From: Intrasporangiaceae bacterium URHB0013
GTDB lineage: Bacteria; Actinomycetota; Actinomycetes; Actinomycetales; Dermatophilaceae
DNA length: 64,000 nucleotides
Reading direction: 5' to 3'
NCBI GenBank assembly: GCA_000620545.1
Contig: JIBA01000012.1
Coordinates: forward strand, 62,001 to 126,000
The stretch's first letter is position 1. Each line of letters starts with the position of its first letter. The notes beneath the pieces are model-generated. The model was not told where the DNA came from. It saw nothing but the letters and a program-made list of their open reading frames with translations, and searched no databases. The translations under genes and the position numbers were made by a program. Shown piece by piece: positions 57,084 through 64,000 of the stretch.

Positions 57084-57389
57084 GTGCAACCTCGCAGCGT
57101 TCGCCCGTACCTGCTCGCCCTCGGGGCGCTGTGGGTCGTCCCGGTCGTCCTCGTGCTCGTGCTGCACCTGACGCTGCCCGACCACAACGCCTCGGGTCAG
57201 TGCGCCGGCCTCGGCTTCGGCTGCACGCCGACCCCGGCGGACACGGTGCTCTTCCTCGGCTACCTGGCGGCACTGCCGCTCTTCCTGCTCGGCATGGTCG
57301 CCTGCGTCGTCATCGCCGTCGTGCAGGCCCGCCGCGACCGCCGCTCCGCCGGCACGGCAGGCAGCAACCCGACAGGTCCGGAGTCCTGA
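57084..57389 (+). CDS. Small two-TM membrane protein
   Basis: 101 residues from GTG 57084: PYLLALGALWVVPVVLVLVLHLTLP, a short Cys-containing loop (QCAGLGFGCTP) and a second TM pair (TVLFLGYLAALPLFLLGMVACVVIAVVQARR). The two loop cysteines could form a disulfide outside the membrane. Function unknown. GGAGGG directly before the GTG is too close for a normal ribosome site, and GAGGCT lies 6 nt upstream. Confidence 0.65.
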   Translation: MQPRSVRPYLLALGALWVVPVVLVLVLHLTLPDHNASGQCAGLGFGCTPTPADTVLFLGYLAALPLFLLGMVACVVIAVVQARRDRRSAGTAGSNPTGPES

Positions 57390-57397
57390 GTCCGCGT

Positions 57398-57403
57398 TAG
57401 CGT
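57398..57403 (+). promoter_or_regulatory. Leaderless -10 box of the DUF1992 gene
   Basis: TAGCGT, then 7 nt, then ATG 57411. Confidence 0.5.
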
Positions 57404-57410
57404 GGATGCC

Positions 57411-57914
57411 ATGTCGGGCCAGCCGTACTGGGAGAGCGCCGTGGAGAGGCAGATCCGCGAGGCGCAGGAGCGTGGTGACTTCGACAACCTGCCGGGGGCC
57501 GGCAAGCCGCTCGACCTCAGCGACTCAGGCGACCCGGACTGGTGGGTCAAGCGTTTCGCCGCGCGCGAGAACCTCGACCTCGGCGGCGCGCTCCCGGGGG
57601 CGCTGGCGCTGCGCAAGGAGGCGTCGGGCTATCCCGAGTCCCTCGTCGACGTGCGCACCGAGGAGCAGGTCCGCGAGATCATCGAGGACTACAACAAGCG
57701 CGTCCTCGCCGACCGGCTGCGCCCCGCGGTCGGCAACCTGCCGCCCCTCATCGCCAAGACGCTCGACGTCGACGACATGGTCGAGCAGTGGCGGCCGCTG
57801 CGCGCCGAGGTCGAGCAGCAGCAGCGCGTCGCCCGTGAGCAGGCGGCCGCGGTTCGGGCCGCCGAGCGCCGCGACCACGTCCCCTGGTGGCGCCGCCTGC
57901 TCGGGCTCGGCTGA
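57411..57914 (+). CDS. DUF1992 (DnaJ-C28-like) protein
   Basis: 167 residues: SAVERQIREAQERGDFDNLPGAGKPLDLSD and EQVREIIEDYNKRVLADRLRPAVGNLPPLIAKTLDVDDMVEQWR are the DUF1992 core shared with DNAJC28. No J domain is present. It may be a chaperone-associated or ribosome-associated helical protein; role in actinobacteria is unknown. The 202-bp gap to the GH43 gene has open reading in several frames and may contain a decayed coding fragment. Confidence 0.87.
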   Translation: MSGQPYWESAVERQIREAQERGDFDNLPGAGKPLDLSDSGDPDWWVKRFAARENLDLGGALPGALALRKEASGYPESLVDVRTEEQVREIIEDYNKRVLADRLRPAVGNLPPLIAKTLDVDDMVEQWRPLRAEVEQQQRVAREQAAAVRAAERRDHVPWWRRLLGLG

Positions 57915-58116
57915 GTCGCAGCCACCCGACGCGGTCCGCGTCCATCGCCACCGAGCCGTTTCCCGCGCCGTTTCCCGCGTCGGCTCGTCCAGCAGGTGCT
58001 GAAGGGTGACGGGGCCCAGGCGGCCAGGCTGGCCGCGACGTCGTCGATGCCGACCGACGTGCGCACGCTCGTCGTCGGCGACGCCGAGGCGCTCGCGCGC
58101 GGATGGCGCAGCGGCA

Positions 58117-59106
58117 TCACTCGACTCGCGCGTCGTCCTGCACGTCGTCCGGCGCCGAGGACCGACCAGGCCCACGTGGAAGTGCTGTCCGCTCCCACGT
58201 GGGCCCGTCGGTCGCGGGGCCCTGCGGCGTCCACCACAGGGGGTCGATGCGCATCTGCCGGGCAGTGACGGCTTCGTTCCACGCGTGGTACACGACGACG
58301 TCGCCCCACTCGGGCGTGGCGATCAGCGAGTTGTGACCGGGTCCGATGACGTGTCCGGGCACCGACTGGAGCACCCTGCGGGCCTCGTCGACCTCTGACC
58401 AGGGACCGAGGGGGTGGTCACTGACGGCGCAGCCCACGGCATACGTCGGCTGCTGCCACGAGCCGGCGGAGTAGAAGCACCAGTAGCGGCCCTCACGGAA
58501 GACGACGAAGGGCCCCTCCAGGGTGTGCCAGTCGATGACCCGGCCGTAGCGCTCCCGCTGCCGCTCGTAGATCTGCCAGTCCGCGCTCGCCAGGAGCACG
58601 TCGACGGGCTCACCCAGACGGGTCGTCGAGAGCAGCGGCGCCACCGCCAGCATCGTGCCGATCCGCTCGCCCTCGAGCACGTCGCGCGCGTAGAAGAGGA
58701 AGAGCTCGCCGTCGGCCGACCGGAACGGGTTCGGGTCGATCGCGAAGCCCTCGTGTGGGGTGAGGTTGACCCCCTGGTCGACATAGGGACCCTCGGGGTC
58801 GTCGGCCAGGGCGACGCGCAGGTGGTGGTCGAGGTCGCCCTGGCCCGCCGAGTAGTACATCGCCCAGCGGCCGTCGATCTCGATGACCTCCGGCGCCCAG
58901 AAGTCCGTGCCCACCCCCTCCGGACGTACCAGGGCGCCGCCGATCCGGGACCACGAGACGAGGTCGGTGGAGGTCAGCACCGGGAAGACCGGGCCCTCGG
59001 GCGCGTTGTCCGTGCCGAAGGCGAGGTAACGGTCGCCGACCCGCATGACGAACGGGTCGGCGAAGTAGTCGTCGTGGACGGGGTTGCAGTAGGGCACCTC
59101 AGCCAT
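58117..59106 (-). CDS. Glycoside hydrolase family 43 (intracellular)
   Basis: 329 residues, five-bladed propeller. The catalytic acids are D17 in YFADPFV, a central Asp in GFAIDPNPF and the Glu in HTLEGPFVVFREGRYW. It lacks a signal peptide, so it hydrolyses arabinose- or xylose-containing oligosaccharides in the cytosol. It is back to back with a secreted GH43, 137 bp apart. CATGTCACG occurs twice at its start (59104-59112 and 59115-59123), possibly an operator. Confidence 0.88.
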   Translation of the reverse strand: MAEVPYCNPVHDDYFADPFVMRVGDRYLAFGTDNAPEGPVFPVLTSTDLVSWSRIGGALVRPEGVGTDFWAPEVIEIDGRWAMYYSAGQGDLDHHLRVALADDPEGPYVDQGVNLTPHEGFAIDPNPFRSADGELFLFYARDVLEGERIGTMLAVAPLLSTTRLGEPVDVLLASADWQIYERQRERYGRVIDWHTLEGPFVVFREGRYWCFYSAGSWQQPTYAVGCAVSDHPLGPWSEVDEARRVLQSVPGHVIGPGHNSLIATPEWGDVVVYHAWNEAVTARQMRIDPLWWTPQGPATDGPTWERTALPRGPGRSSAPDDVQDDARVE

Positions 59107-59243
59107 GTCACGAGCATGTCACGGCTCCGCGGCTCCGGTCATTCCGCGAGGAGCGCCTCGTGCGAGGACGTTTCGTCGAGGAGGGCGCGGGGTAGGAACG
59201 GGCGGAAGGGGCTGCAGCGGTGCGCCCCGGGAAGGGTCGAGCG

Positions 59244-61583
59244 ATGCCACGACGTCCGACCGGCTGGGCCTTCGTCCTTGCGCCCCTGAGTGCGCTGGCC
59301 CTGGCGGTGACTCCCCTCGCAACGAGCACGTCGGCGCAGGCGACGGCCCCGAGCCGCAGCGGGACCGGGTCGGGCACCGCCTACTCGAACCCGGTCAGCA
59401 GGCCGTTCGCCGACACCTTCGCAGACCCCTCGGTCATCCGCGGCAAGGACGGCTGGTGGTACGCCTACGGCACGAGCGACCCCCTCCGGGAGGGCGAGGG
59501 CACGGCCCACCGCATCCCCGTCGCCCGATCGGCGGACCTCGTGCACTGGTCGTACGTCGGCGATGCGTTCAGCACGGCGACGGTGCCCACGTGGGCCGCG
59601 CCGGACGCCGCCCTCTGGGCGCCGGACATCCGTTACGTCGATGGGCAGTATCGGCTGTACTACGTCGTCACGCAGACGACCGTCACACCGGGACCCAACG
59701 ACAACGCCATCGGCATGGCGACCGCCCCGACGCCGGCCGGTCCGTGGACCGACAGCGGCGCGCCCGTCGTGGGCCCGCGCCCGGGAGCCAGCGGCAACGC
59801 CGACGACTTCCTGTGGACCTTCGACCCGTCGGCCGTGACCGACGTCGACGGCAGCCAGTGGCTCTTCTACGGTTCGTACTACGGCGGAATCCACGTCGCC
59901 CCGCTGTCCCAGGACGGCCGCACCGTCACGGGCCCGTCTCGCATGGTCGCGATCGACAACAAGTTCGAGGGTGCCTACGTCGTGCGGCACGGCGGCTACT
60001 GGTACCTCTTCGCCTCGACCGCCAACTGCTGCGCAGGCCCCACCACCGGCTACAGCGTGCAGGTGGGCCGGTCCCGCGACCTGCGCGGCCCGTACGTCGA
60101 CCGGGAGGGCGTGGCCCTCACTGCCTCGCGGGCGGGCGGGACGCCGTCGCTCACCCAGAACGGCAACCAGTGGGTGGGCGCCGGTCACAATGCCGTCGCC
60201 ACCGACCTCGCCGGTCAGGACTGGAACGTCTACCACGCGATCGACCGCTTCGACCCCTACCTCGACGGCACGGACGGCATCAACGAGCGACCGATGCTGC
60301 TCGACCGCCTCGACTGGGTGGACGAATGGCCCGTCACGCGAGCCGGACTCGGTCCCAGCAGCGGCACCCAGCCGGGACCCGTCGCCGCAGGCCGCCTCGT
60401 CACGACGTTCGACGACCGGGGCACGGCCTGGGCGCGCACCGGCTCGTGGACCGAGCGCAGCGACGCGCAGTCGGGCCGCTTCCTGGGCTCCGGGTCGGCC
60501 GGCACGGTGCTGACGCGCGCGGCCGTGCCCGGTGACATCCGCATCGAGGCAGACCTCCGCTCGTCCGCCGCACCCCACGGCCTGGTCGTACGCCGGGACG
60601 CCCAGTCCCAGGTGCGCCTCACCATCGACCCGGCGGCGCGCACGGCTCGGCTGGCCCTCGTCGTCGACGGTGTCACCCGACGTGCGACGACCGCCACGCT
60701 CCCGGCGACCTACGACCCTGTCGACTGGCACTCCGTGAGCCTCGAGGTGCGAGACGGGCGCGCGCACGCGCAGGTCACCCACGCCCGGCTCCACGACCCG
60801 TTGGCCGATCTCACGCTGGCCGTGCCGGGCCGCCGCGGTGCGGCGCCCACCCACGCCGGCGCGTGGGCCGGCGGCGCAGGCGTCGGTGTCGACAACCTCA
60901 GTGCCACGCGCGCGGCGGACCTCGTCGACGCGCTCGCCCCTCTGCCGGTACCGAACCGGCTGGACCGCGACGCCAGCGACGAGTTCACCGGTGGCTCACT
61001 CGGATCCGGCTGGAGCTGGGTGCGGCAGGACGATGCGGCGACGGTCCGCGGCGGCGCCCTCGTGTGGCCGGTCGAGCGGGCCGACCTGACGGGCCCGACG
61101 AACGACGCCGGGGTGCTCCTGCGCAACCTGCCCGCGTCCACGACCGACAGCCGGCCATGGACGGCCGAGACGAAGGTGACCCTCGACGTCGGCACCGACG
61201 TGGTGCGCAACTTCCAGCAGGCGGGCCTCATCGTCTACGTCGACGACGACCTCTTCACCCGCCTGTCGCACGTGGCCATCTGGAACACGCGCCAGACCGA
61301 GTTCGGCAAGGAGATGCCGTATGCCGGCCGGCTCTCCTACGGGGGCACGATCATCGGGCCTCCGGCCGAGACGACCTGGTTGCGCATCACGCACCACGTG
61401 GACGGGACGACGGGCGAGCACCGCCTCCGCGGCTGGACCAGCCGCGACGGCCGCACCTGGGTTGCCGGGGGCGTGTGGACCCTCCCGGCCGGCGCGCACC
61501 TTCGCGTGGGCCTCGTCTCCCACGGCTCGCAAAGCGGCCCGGCGGCCACGTCGACCTTCGACTACCTACGGATCTTCCGATGA
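59244..61583 (+). CDS. Secreted GH43 (arabinanase-like) with C-terminal beta-sandwich domains
   Basis: 779 residues. A Sec signal (GWAFVLAPLSALALAVTPLA) is cut near SAQA. The GH43 propeller (~45-400) has acids in TFADPSVIRGK, WTFDPSAVTDVDGSQWLFYGSYYGG and KFEGAYVVRHGGYWYLFAS, the pattern of endo-1,5-alpha-L-arabinanases. It is followed by a LamG-like middle domain (~400-580) and a beta-xylosidase C-terminal type domain (DEFTGGSLGSGWSWV to FDYLRIFR, ~600-779). ATG 59244 has GAAGGG upstream. It probably breaks polymer outside the cell for the ABC importer encoded next. Confidence 0.9.
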   Translation: MPRRPTGWAFVLAPLSALALAVTPLATSTSAQATAPSRSGTGSGTAYSNPVSRPFADTFADPSVIRGKDGWWYAYGTSDPLREGEGTAHRIPVARSADLVHWSYVGDAFSTATVPTWAAPDAALWAPDIRYVDGQYRLYYVVTQTTVTPGPNDNAIGMATAPTPAGPWTDSGAPVVGPRPGASGNADDFLWTFDPSAVTDVDGSQWLFYGSYYGGIHVAPLSQDGRTVTGPSRMVAIDNKFEGAYVVRHGGYWYLFASTANCCAGPTTGYSVQVGRSRDLRGPYVDREGVALTASRAGGTPSLTQNGNQWVGAGHNAVATDLAGQDWNVYHAIDRFDPYLDGTDGINERPMLLDRLDWVDEWPVTRAGLGPSSGTQPGPVAAGRLVTTFDDRGTAWARTGSWTERSDAQSGRFLGSGSAGTVLTRAAVPGDIRIEADLRSSAAPHGLVVRRDAQSQVRLTIDPAARTARLALVVDGVTRRATTATLPATYDPVDWHSVSLEVRDGRAHAQVTHARLHDPLADLTLAVPGRRGAAPTHAGAWAGGAGVGVDNLSATRAADLVDALAPLPVPNRLDRDASDEFTGGSLGSGWSWVRQDDAATVRGGALVWPVERADLTGPTNDAGVLLRNLPASTTDSRPWTAETKVTLDVGTDVVRNFQQAGLIVYVDDDLFTRLSHVAIWNTRQTEFGKEMPYAGRLSYGGTIIGPPAETTWLRITHHVDGTTGEHRLRGWTSRDGRTWVAGGVWTLPAGAHLRVGLVSHGSQSGPAATSTFDYLRIFR

Positions 61584-61671
61584 CCACGCCGGGCGGACAC
61601 CCCGCCGACGCAACCCAGGACCCACCGCACCCGGACCGGTCCCAGCACCTCTCGACACACAGGAGCACATC

Positions 61672-63021
61672 ATGAACGAGCCCATCCTCTCCAGCGGGGT
61701 CTCACGACGAGCCTTCTTGGGCCTCAGCGGCGGCGCCGCTGCCGGGCTCGCCCTGGCCGCCTGTGGCGGCGGCAAGTCGGCCTCCGACGCCGCGGGCGGG
61801 GCAGGCGCCGCGCCCACCACGAGCTTCAGCGGTACGTACTCCGGCCCCGCGGTCACGTTGTCGTACTGGAACGGCTTCACCGGCGGAGACGGGCCCTTCA
61901 TGACAAAGATGGTGCAGGAGTTCATGAAGGAGAACCCCAACATCACCATCAAGGCCAACACCGTCCAGTGGGCGCAGTACTACCAGCGGATGCCCGCCGC
62001 CGTGACGGCTGGCAAGGGACCCGACGTCGGCGTCATGCACCTCGACCAGCTGGCCACGAACGCCGCGCGCAAGGTCATCGTCCCCGTCGACGACGTCGCC
62101 AAGGCCATCGGGCTCGAGGAGTCTGACTTCACCAAGCAGGTCTGGGAGGCGGGGATCTACCAGAACGCCCGCTACGGCATACCGCTCGACGTCCACTCGC
62201 TCGCGATGTTCTACAACACGGACGATATGAAGAAGGCCGGCCTCGACAAGCCCCCGACGGACGCGGCGAGCTACATGGCCGCCCTCGACAAGTTCAAGGC
62301 GGCCGGCATGGACCAGCCGTTCTGGATGCCGACCAGGTGGCCCGACCACCTGATGTTCCTGTCGCTGCTGTGGCAGAACGGCGGCGAGCCCTACTCGGCC
62401 GACGGCACCAAGGCCACCTTCGACTCCGACGCCGGCATCAAGGCGCTGACCTGGATGGCCGACATCGTCAACAAGGGCTACAGCCCGAAGAACCTAGGCC
62501 CGGACACGGAGTACGTCGCGTTCAAGAACAAGAAGTACCCGCTCCACTGGAACGGCATCTGGCAGATCAACGACCTCAAGAGCTCCGGGGTGCCGTTTGC
62601 GCTGGCTCCGATCCCGCAGATCGGCGACCGGCCTGCGGCGTGGGCGAACTCGCACAACTTCTACGTGACCCGGCAGGCCACCCAGGACGACAACAAGCTC
62701 CAGGCGTCCAAGGTCTTCATCGACTGGATCAGCAAGAAGTCGGCCGAGTGGGCCGGTGCCGGCATGGTGCCGGCGCGCAAGTCCGTCCGCGAGACCGAGG
62801 CGGTCAAGAACAGCATCCAGGGGCCCATCGCCGAGCAGATCGACAACCTGCACTTCCTCCCGCCGATCCCCGGTGTCGGCGACGTGCAGGCCCAGACGCT
62901 GGAGATCGCCGTGTCGGACGGCATCACCGGCAAGCGCCCGCCCGCCCAGGCCCTCAAGGAAGAGGCGGCCAAGGCATCGCAGCTCATGGAGGCCAACAAG
63001 AAGAAGTTCGGGGCATCCTGA
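61672..63021 (+). CDS. Sugar ABC transporter substrate-binding Tat lipoprotein
   Basis: 449 residues. SRRAFLGLSGGAAAGLALAAC combines a twin-arginine motif (R12-R13) with a lipobox Cys at 31. The mature part is a cluster-B binding protein: VTLSYWNGFTGGDGPFMTKMVQEFMKENPNITIKANT, GKGPDVGVMHLDQLATNAA, YGIPLDVHSLAMFYNTDDMKKAGLD. Codon 170 is a rare ATA in a GTATGCCG copy. The ligand is likely an arabino- or xylo-oligosaccharide. AGGAG precedes ATG 61672. Confidence 0.92.
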   Translation: MNEPILSSGVSRRAFLGLSGGAAAGLALAACGGGKSASDAAGGAGAAPTTSFSGTYSGPAVTLSYWNGFTGGDGPFMTKMVQEFMKENPNITIKANTVQWAQYYQRMPAAVTAGKGPDVGVMHLDQLATNAARKVIVPVDDVAKAIGLEESDFTKQVWEAGIYQNARYGIPLDVHSLAMFYNTDDMKKAGLDKPPTDAASYMAALDKFKAAGMDQPFWMPTRWPDHLMFLSLLWQNGGEPYSADGTKATFDSDAGIKALTWMADIVNKGYSPKNLGPDTEYVAFKNKKYPLHWNGIWQINDLKSSGVPFALAPIPQIGDRPAAWANSHNFYVTRQATQDDNKLQASKVFIDWISKKSAEWAGAGMVPARKSVRETEAVKNSIQGPIAEQIDNLHFLPPIPGVGDVQAQTLEIAVSDGITGKRPPAQALKEEAAKASQLMEANKKKFGAS

Positions 63022-63022
63022 G

Positions 63023-63961
63023 ATGGCTGCCGCGGTGGAGCTCGCAGACACGGACGCGAGGCCGCCGGGCCGCGCGAGGAAGGGCCCGGGGGTCGCCCCC
63101 TGGGTCTTCCTCGCGCCCTACCTCGTGCTCTTCCTCGGCTTCGTGATCGCCCCGGCGGTCTACGGCTTCTACATCAGCCTGCACGACTACGACTACACGC
63201 TGCCCGGCAAGCCCTTCGTCGGGCTCGACAACTACGCGAAGCTGTTCTCGTCCGACTCGGTCCTCTTCTCGGACTTCTGGAACAGCATGAGGGCCACCGG
63301 CATCTTCACGCTGTTCAGCGTGCCGCTGCTGCTCGCCGTCCCGCTCGCGGTGGCGCTGCTGATGAACCAGAAGTTCTGGGGCCGCAACCTCTTCCGGGCC
63401 GTCTACTTCGCCCCCTACGTGCTCGGCGTCGCCGTCGTGGCGGTGCTGTGGCGCTTCCTGCTCGACAGCAACATCGGCCTGGTCAACCAGTATCTCGGCG
63501 CCCTCGGGCTGCCGGACTCGGTCGCGTGGCTCACCACGACCCCGGCGGCCTGGGTGTCCCTGGTCGGCGTCACGGTCTGGTGGACGCTCGGCTTCAACGC
63601 CGTCATCTACCTGGCCGGGCTCCAGGACATCGCCCCGGAGCTCTACGAGTCGGCGAAGGTGGACGGGGCGAACGCCTGGCAGCGGTTCTGGCACGTCACG
63701 ATCCCGGGCCTGCGGCCGGTGCTGTCCTTCGTCACGATGGTGACGATCATCGCCTCGGCGAACATGTTCGGGCAGTCCTACCTGATGACCCAGGGCGCTC
63801 CCGGCCAGGAGACCCGCACGGCCATCTACTTCATCACCGACACCGGTCTGCGGAACTACCAGATGGGCGACGCCGCCGCGATGAGCTACGTCCTCACGGT
63901 TGCTCTCATGCTCCTCAGCATCGCCGTCTTCTGGATCTTCCGTGAGAAGGAGAGGTCATGA
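63023..63961 (+). CDS. Sugar ABC transporter permease (MalF-type)
   Basis: 312 residues, six TM segments, with APYLVLFLGFVIAPAVYGFYISLHDYDY at the N-terminus and EAA loop ELYESAKVDGANAWQRFWHVTIPGLRPVL. It begins one base after the binding-protein stop and overlaps the following permease start as ATGA. No ATPase gene is visible, as in the first sugar operon. Confidence 0.92.
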   Translation: MAAAVELADTDARPPGRARKGPGVAPWVFLAPYLVLFLGFVIAPAVYGFYISLHDYDYTLPGKPFVGLDNYAKLFSSDSVLFSDFWNSMRATGIFTLFSVPLLLAVPLAVALLMNQKFWGRNLFRAVYFAPYVLGVAVVAVLWRFLLDSNIGLVNQYLGALGLPDSVAWLTTTPAAWVSLVGVTVWWTLGFNAVIYLAGLQDIAPELYESAKVDGANAWQRFWHVTIPGLRPVLSFVTMVTIIASANMFGQSYLMTQGAPGQETRTAIYFITDTGLRNYQMGDAAAMSYVLTVALMLLSIAVFWIFREKERS

Positions 63962-64000
63962 GCGCCACCCAGACCAGCGCAGACTCCGCTGTCACGGCGC
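63958..64000 (+). CDS. Second sugar ABC permease, only the first 14 codons in the window
   Basis: ATG 63958 overlaps the stop of the previous permease (ATGA) and the frame MSATQTSADSAVTA runs off the right edge. Position and overlap indicate the MalG-type partner, with a GAAGGAGAGG ribosome site upstream. Confidence 0.75.
   Translation, partial: MSATQTSADSAVTA

Noticed and set aside
2301-62182. GTATGCCG as a KOPS- or AIMS-type chromosome-orientation motif
   Set aside because: Such motifs are strand-biased; here 17 copies point one way and 16 the other.

Overview
The window is about 70% G+C by eye and nearly gap-free. GTG starts, twin-arginine signals and two-component/ECF regulation are frequent. 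Family content (pol-lig LigD, F420/PPOX-type flavoproteins, ECF41 sigma factor, DUF2630, DUF1992, UDGb, srs-like type III PKS operon, ABC sugar operons without an ATPase gene) points to the chromosome of a free-living Actinobacterium, most likely an Intrasporangiaceae-type actinomycete (inference, no phylogeny run). I saw no rRNA, tRNA, CRISPR, transposase or phage gene.

Layout. 1-4.6 kb: a frameshifted ornithine aminotransferase running off the left edge, a cyclic-2,3-diphosphoglycerate-synthetase-like P-loop protein and DUF4389 membrane proteins. 5-13 kb: a monoacylglycerol-lipase-like hydrolase, a bacterial eRF1/Vms1-like protein, a large membrane protein, an O-methyltransferase and a LigD polymerase-ligase. 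13.4-17.8 kb: a compact phenolic-lipid/meroterpenoid cluster (UbiA prenyltransferase divergent from type III PKS, ICMT-like methyltransferase, FAD oxidoreductase and IPP isomerase). 18-29.5 kb: small stress and housekeeping genes (CBS, YciI, dienelactone hydrolase, DoxX, TM2), a histidine kinase/LuxR regulator pair with a DUF4097-like surface protein, an antitoxin-like protein, an SDR/CoxG pair and a double GNAT. 30-43.7 kb: an XRE-HEAT-like protein with a structured upstream region, HisN, BenE, hemerythrin, an LCAT-like hydrolase, a DHA2 exporter, arylamine NAT, DinB, patatin, and an ECF41 sigma factor divergent from VOC/PPOX genes. 43.9-64 kb: two carbohydrate regions. The first has LacI, a sugar ABC importer, a Tat-exported glucoamylase-like protein and GH3. 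The second has GH43, a secreted GH43 and another sugar ABC importer cut by the right edge. Between them lie DUF2630, a hydrolase, a second LacI regulator, an ECF sigma/anti-sigma pair divergent from its likely target lipoprotein, UDGb and DUF1992.

How genes work together. The PKS cluster is translationally coupled (GTGA and TGATG overlaps) and carries its own supply of isoprenoid precursor. Both ABC systems have a binding protein and two permeases but no ATPase, so they presumably share a distant MsiK-type ATPase. The ECF sigma factor and the divergent lipoprotein share the same promoter string, TGAACC-N16-CGT(C/T)TC.

Most unusual signals. (1) The octamer GTATGCCG occurs at least 33 times on both strands, forces rare codons in every reading frame, and twice forms inverted pairs. 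(2) Tandem repeats sit against or just beyond stop codons; two of them are arrays of imperfect-palindrome hairpins (64 bp x4 and 70 bp x5) and a third carries a compensatory stem change. (3) Many starts lie 6-7 nt after a TANNNT box, implying widespread leaderless transcription.
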